In this document: positions 61,039 through 64,000 of the stretch, in pieces
Position numbering within the stretch: the stretch's first letter is position 1
Layout of the letters: every line of letters begins with the position of its first letter
Assembly (NCBI GenBank): GCA_949775045.1
Contig: OX459110.1
Location: forward strand, 6,766,229 to 6,830,228
From: Metridium senile
Taxonomy: Eukaryota; Cnidaria; Anthozoa; Actiniaria; Metridiidae
Reading direction: 5' to 3'
DNA length: 64,000 nt
Notes under the pieces: generated by a model
The model's input: only the letters and a program-made list of their open reading frames with translations
Database searches by the model: none
Told to the model about the DNA's origin: nothing
Translations under genes and position numbers: made by a program

Positions 61039-63574
61039 AGGAGATATTAGACGCCTTAGATCGTCAAGTAAACCGCCGTGTTCATGTCAATATCAGCAAT
61101 ATTGAGTGCGAACTTCTCGCAATTCATCATAGAATTTTTACTGGGATACCTGTGGTATCACAGTCTTAAAATGCCTTTGTTTTTTGTTTTTTTTCTCCTG
61201 CTCGACAAAATGAACAAATTGCGCAATATTACCCAGAGGGTAATTGCGGCCTCACAATAGCCTCGACGCCATGACATATTGTCCCATTGATTTCGTCGAT
61301 ACCATGACAACCCGGATATTGTCCAATCATATATCAGGTCTGTGTCTTGTTTTTATTTGTGATGTGATTGACGGTGATTGGCGTTGTCACTATTTTGACA
61401 GAAAATAACACGTGAAGTCGAGTCATTGTGATTGTTCGATCGAATATCGACTCGTGTTCACTCGTTTTAATAACTCTGATCCCGCATAAACTAATGGTAG
61501 CCTGCGTGCAGCCGGTTTAATTACCCGTAATAACCGTCTGCGAAAGTTCGCCAGATATCGTGTTCTCTGTGACCCGATATAAGAAGCGATTTCTGATTGG
61601 CTCTTGCTAGGAACAATTCTTACGCGAACTCTGATTGGTCAACGGCACGGCATAATCTCTTCCCGTTGCGATGTTTTCGTTGCTACATGCACGTGAGTTT
61701 GACCATGTTGACAGCGAGAGTAAAGACATGGTCTAAATATATTACAATCAGCACTTTCACAATGTTCTTCAAAGGACGCTGTGATGTTAAAAGCACTCTC
61801 GGTGGAGGTTATATCTTGAAGCGAACGCCTTCGTCTCTTCAAAAGTACGAAACATCGACGGCAAATATAGTCATTATTTAGTCATTATTCGGCGTTCGAG
61901 AAAGAATTTGGAGCTTTGAAAGAATCTTAATTTCATACTTTCCTTCAATGAGGAACCTCTCTTCTGGTTTAAGTTGTGTGCTGCGGCACAAATCGCAGGT
62001 AAATACACTTATAGTAATATATTTAGATCATGTCTTTACTCTAGCTGTCAACATGGTCAAACTCACGTGTATGTAGCAACGAAAACATCGCAACCGGAAA
62101 AGATTATGCCGTGCCGTTGACCAATCAAAGTTCGCGTAAGAATTGATCCGAGCGAGAGCCAATCAGAAATCGCTTCTTATATCGGGTCACAGAGAACACG
62201 ATATCTGGCGAACTTTCGCAGACGGTTATTACGGGTAATTAAACCGGCTGCACGCAGGCTAACTAATGGCTATATTAGACTGATGATCGCCAAGACATTC
62301 ATTATTATTAGTTGCTGTACTACAGGGTTGACACCCGAAATATAGCTAGCTATTTTCCTCTTTATAAAGACGAGGATATCTTGGCCGGAAGGATCCGCCG
62401 TTAGCAAAGTCGTCATTTCTAGCACAAAACAGAAGCCGATGTGCCAGCAGAATTGCATTCGCTATGGCATATTATCTAGCACTTCCAAACAGAACTCTTG
62501 AGTTTATATTGATTAATTGCTATTTTTGTTCTTCACAATGTCGGAGAACGTGAATTCCTTCACGAAACCTACAAAGCGAACATATATTGTCAACACGAGG
62601 GCAACACGCCGATCGATATAAACATTCAAATCGGCCTGTCTGAAAACCACTCTCAACAGCCCAAATCGCCTCAAAAATTACACATATTGCTTTAGTAACT
62701 ATCTATCTTTCTTGTTCTGACGTTCAATTCTCAAGAACAACTTCATAAAAGTCCCTCTGAGACAGTTTTATAACTCTATATCGCATACTCAAATCTAGTA
62801 AGCCTTTGGGCTCTTGGGGTGAGGGAACGGGGTGAAATGTCAACATTTTTTAACACAGGCATCCCGGTACATAGAAATATCGAGCAGATTCAAGCAAGCC
62901 CAAAAATCACACACATTTTTTCTTTTTGTGAACTGGGAAAATAAAACAATCAAATAAAACACACATGGCAATAATATTTTAGCAAAACACAATTTAAGAG
63001 TTGACTTTTAATGATATATAAAAAACTACTGAAATGATGCGTTGGGTGTAAACAACAAAATAAACATATAGAGCTATTAAATATTTTGGTAGAAACTCGT
63101 TGTCCCTGGATATGATTTCAAGCAATGTTTACAACATGGTTTAGGCCCCGTTTCACTGTGATAAATTTGACGAACTTCAACAATCTGTATTTTACAATCT
63201 AAAATATTTATCTAGAATGTAATTATATATTTCGATTTTATGGGAGCCATTAAGGTTTTTGCCTATAAAGCCAACTTTAATTCTTAATTCAAGAATAAAA
63301 AATAGTTCGCTAAAATTTGCATGTTGTTTTGAGCGAAAATATGCATAAAACCACGTACACAAAATCGCTTTGGATCACATTGCGGGACCAAAAGTTACTA
63401 CCTAAAAAGCTTAGTTTTGCAAAATATAAACATGTAAAAAGCTATTTCTGAAGTAAATTTTCTGGGGCACGATGTTTAAGATATAAAAATTCTAAGATGA
63501 ATTCTAAGGATTTCACACGCACTCGAGGTAACCAAGGCAGTTTTATTGACGATCGAGGGCGTCTAATATCTCCC
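61039..63574. other. Pair of distant inverted repeats, possible 2.5-kb element
   Basis: ggagatattagacgcc..agatcgtcaa at 61039 matches the complement of ttgacgatcgagggcgtcta at 63545-63574. The hAT-like foldback lies inside. No duplication or transposase was seen, so two unrelated repeat copies are equally possible. Confidence 0.35.
61498..62261. mobile_element. hAT-like foldback element, 8-bp TSD
   Basis: Long matched arms of about 250 bp (61498-61748 and 62009-62261) begin TAGCCTGCGTGCAGCC and are flanked by a perfect 8-bp duplication, actaatgg (61490-61497, 62262-62269). An 8-bp duplication is typical of hAT transposases. No transposase frame is inside. A 75-bp relative lies at 48216-48290. 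Confidence 0.85.
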
Positions 63575-63674
63575 AATATGATTAAATACAAACAGTATCG
63601 TGTTGGTATTAAATGACTTATACTGTTATGTTTACCTAATAGATTAAATTGGCGCCCAAACTTGTATTCGAAAG
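62270..63674. other. No gene recognised
   Basis: AT-rich single-copy-looking DNA between the hAT-like element and the cut foldback; only the distant inverted repeat at 63545-63574 stands out. Confidence 0.45.
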
Positions 63675-64000
63675 GGGTGTCTGTAAAACCCGGAACGTGC
63701 CCGGAACACCCCGGAACACCCCGGAACACCCCGGAACACCCCGGAACACCCCCGGAACACCCCCGGAACACCCCCGGAACACCCCAGAAAAGTTAATATT
63801 TATAAAATTAAAAAATAAAAAAGGGAAAAAAGGGAAAAAAGAAAAAAAAAAGAAAGAAAAAGAGAAAGAAAATAAAAGAAAAAAAATTGAGATTTTTCAC
63901 GTTGTAGTTTTGCAGAATAAATATCTTTACAGCTCTGCACATTTTCACGTAACTATTGTATTCATAATTATAGGTCTATTGTTATATGCCGTTTTCGACG
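63675..64000. mobile_element. Left arm of a third foldback element, cut by the window end
   Basis: GGGTGTCTGTAAAACCCGGA at 63675 closely resembles the terminus at 46537 (GGGTGTCGGGAAAACACGGA). It is followed by about ten ccggaacacc units (63692-63785) and an A-rich tract, the same order as in the complete element. The right arm would lie beyond 64000. Confidence 0.6.

Noticed and set aside
62270..62458. Minus frame as first exon of the SLC49A4-like gene
   Set aside because: The sequence lacks the first transmembrane helix and dileucine-type start expected for the family.

Overview
The window is animal nuclear DNA. It is AT-rich, its genes are split by long introns with ordinary GT-AG borders, and it is crowded with short inverted-repeat transposons, CR1-like LINE ends and microsatellites. 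The gene content (an SLC6 transporter, an SLC49A4-like transporter, a secreted VWA protein and a small secreted protein I do not recognise) together with the dense MITE landscape and a Crypton-like fragment fits a cnidarian, perhaps an anthozoan. The phylum is an inference; no ribosomal or mitochondrial marker is present.

Four protein-coding genes were assembled exon by exon, all on the minus strand. (1) 1731-15029: nine exons of a secreted protein with a signal peptide, an unrecognised N-terminal region of about 300 residues and a complete VWA domain; its 3' end was not found and probably lies off the left edge. (2) 24718-41023: a complete 13-exon SLC6 family sodium/chloride-coupled transporter of 627 residues, of amino-acid/GABA rather than monoamine type. 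(3) 45864-53135: a complete three-exon gene for a 190-residue secreted cysteine-containing protein of unknown family. (4) 56244-58072: the last two exons of an SLC49A4 (DIRC2)-like major facilitator transporter; the N-terminal exons were not found up to the right edge. There is no operon logic: the genes share a strand but have no evident common pathway.

Most of the remaining DNA is mobile or repetitive. About 25 foldback or MITE-type elements can be outlined from their inverted repeats, many with target-site duplications (TA, 3, 7, 8, 9 and 10 bp), implying several transposase superfamilies. Three large foldback elements (4667-6003, 46537-48030 and one cut by the right edge from 63675) share an architecture of terminal repeat, array of roughly 7-10 bp tandem repeats and A-rich tract. 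Non-LTR retrotransposon 3' ends lie at 10580-10780, 22630-22702, 50656-51400 and 52342-52700, and a poly(A) retrocopy with a 13-bp duplication lies at 43155-43766. Notable tandem arrays are a 1.1-kb pentanucleotide mosaic (10780-11919), ATT/ATC arrays, a 33-bp minisatellite (45121-45505) and a 64-bp minisatellite (29814-30066).

Layout: 1-15 kb VWA gene and its repeat-filled introns; 15-24.7 kb intergenic transposon cluster with a Crypton fragment and a small coding remnant; 24.7-41 kb SLC6 gene; 41-45.8 kb intergenic MITEs and a retrocopy; 45.8-53.1 kb secreted-protein gene with a foldback element and LINE ends in its introns; 53.1-56.2 kb intergenic; 56.2-58.1 kb SLC49A4-like exons; 58.1-64 kb transposons including an hAT-like foldback.
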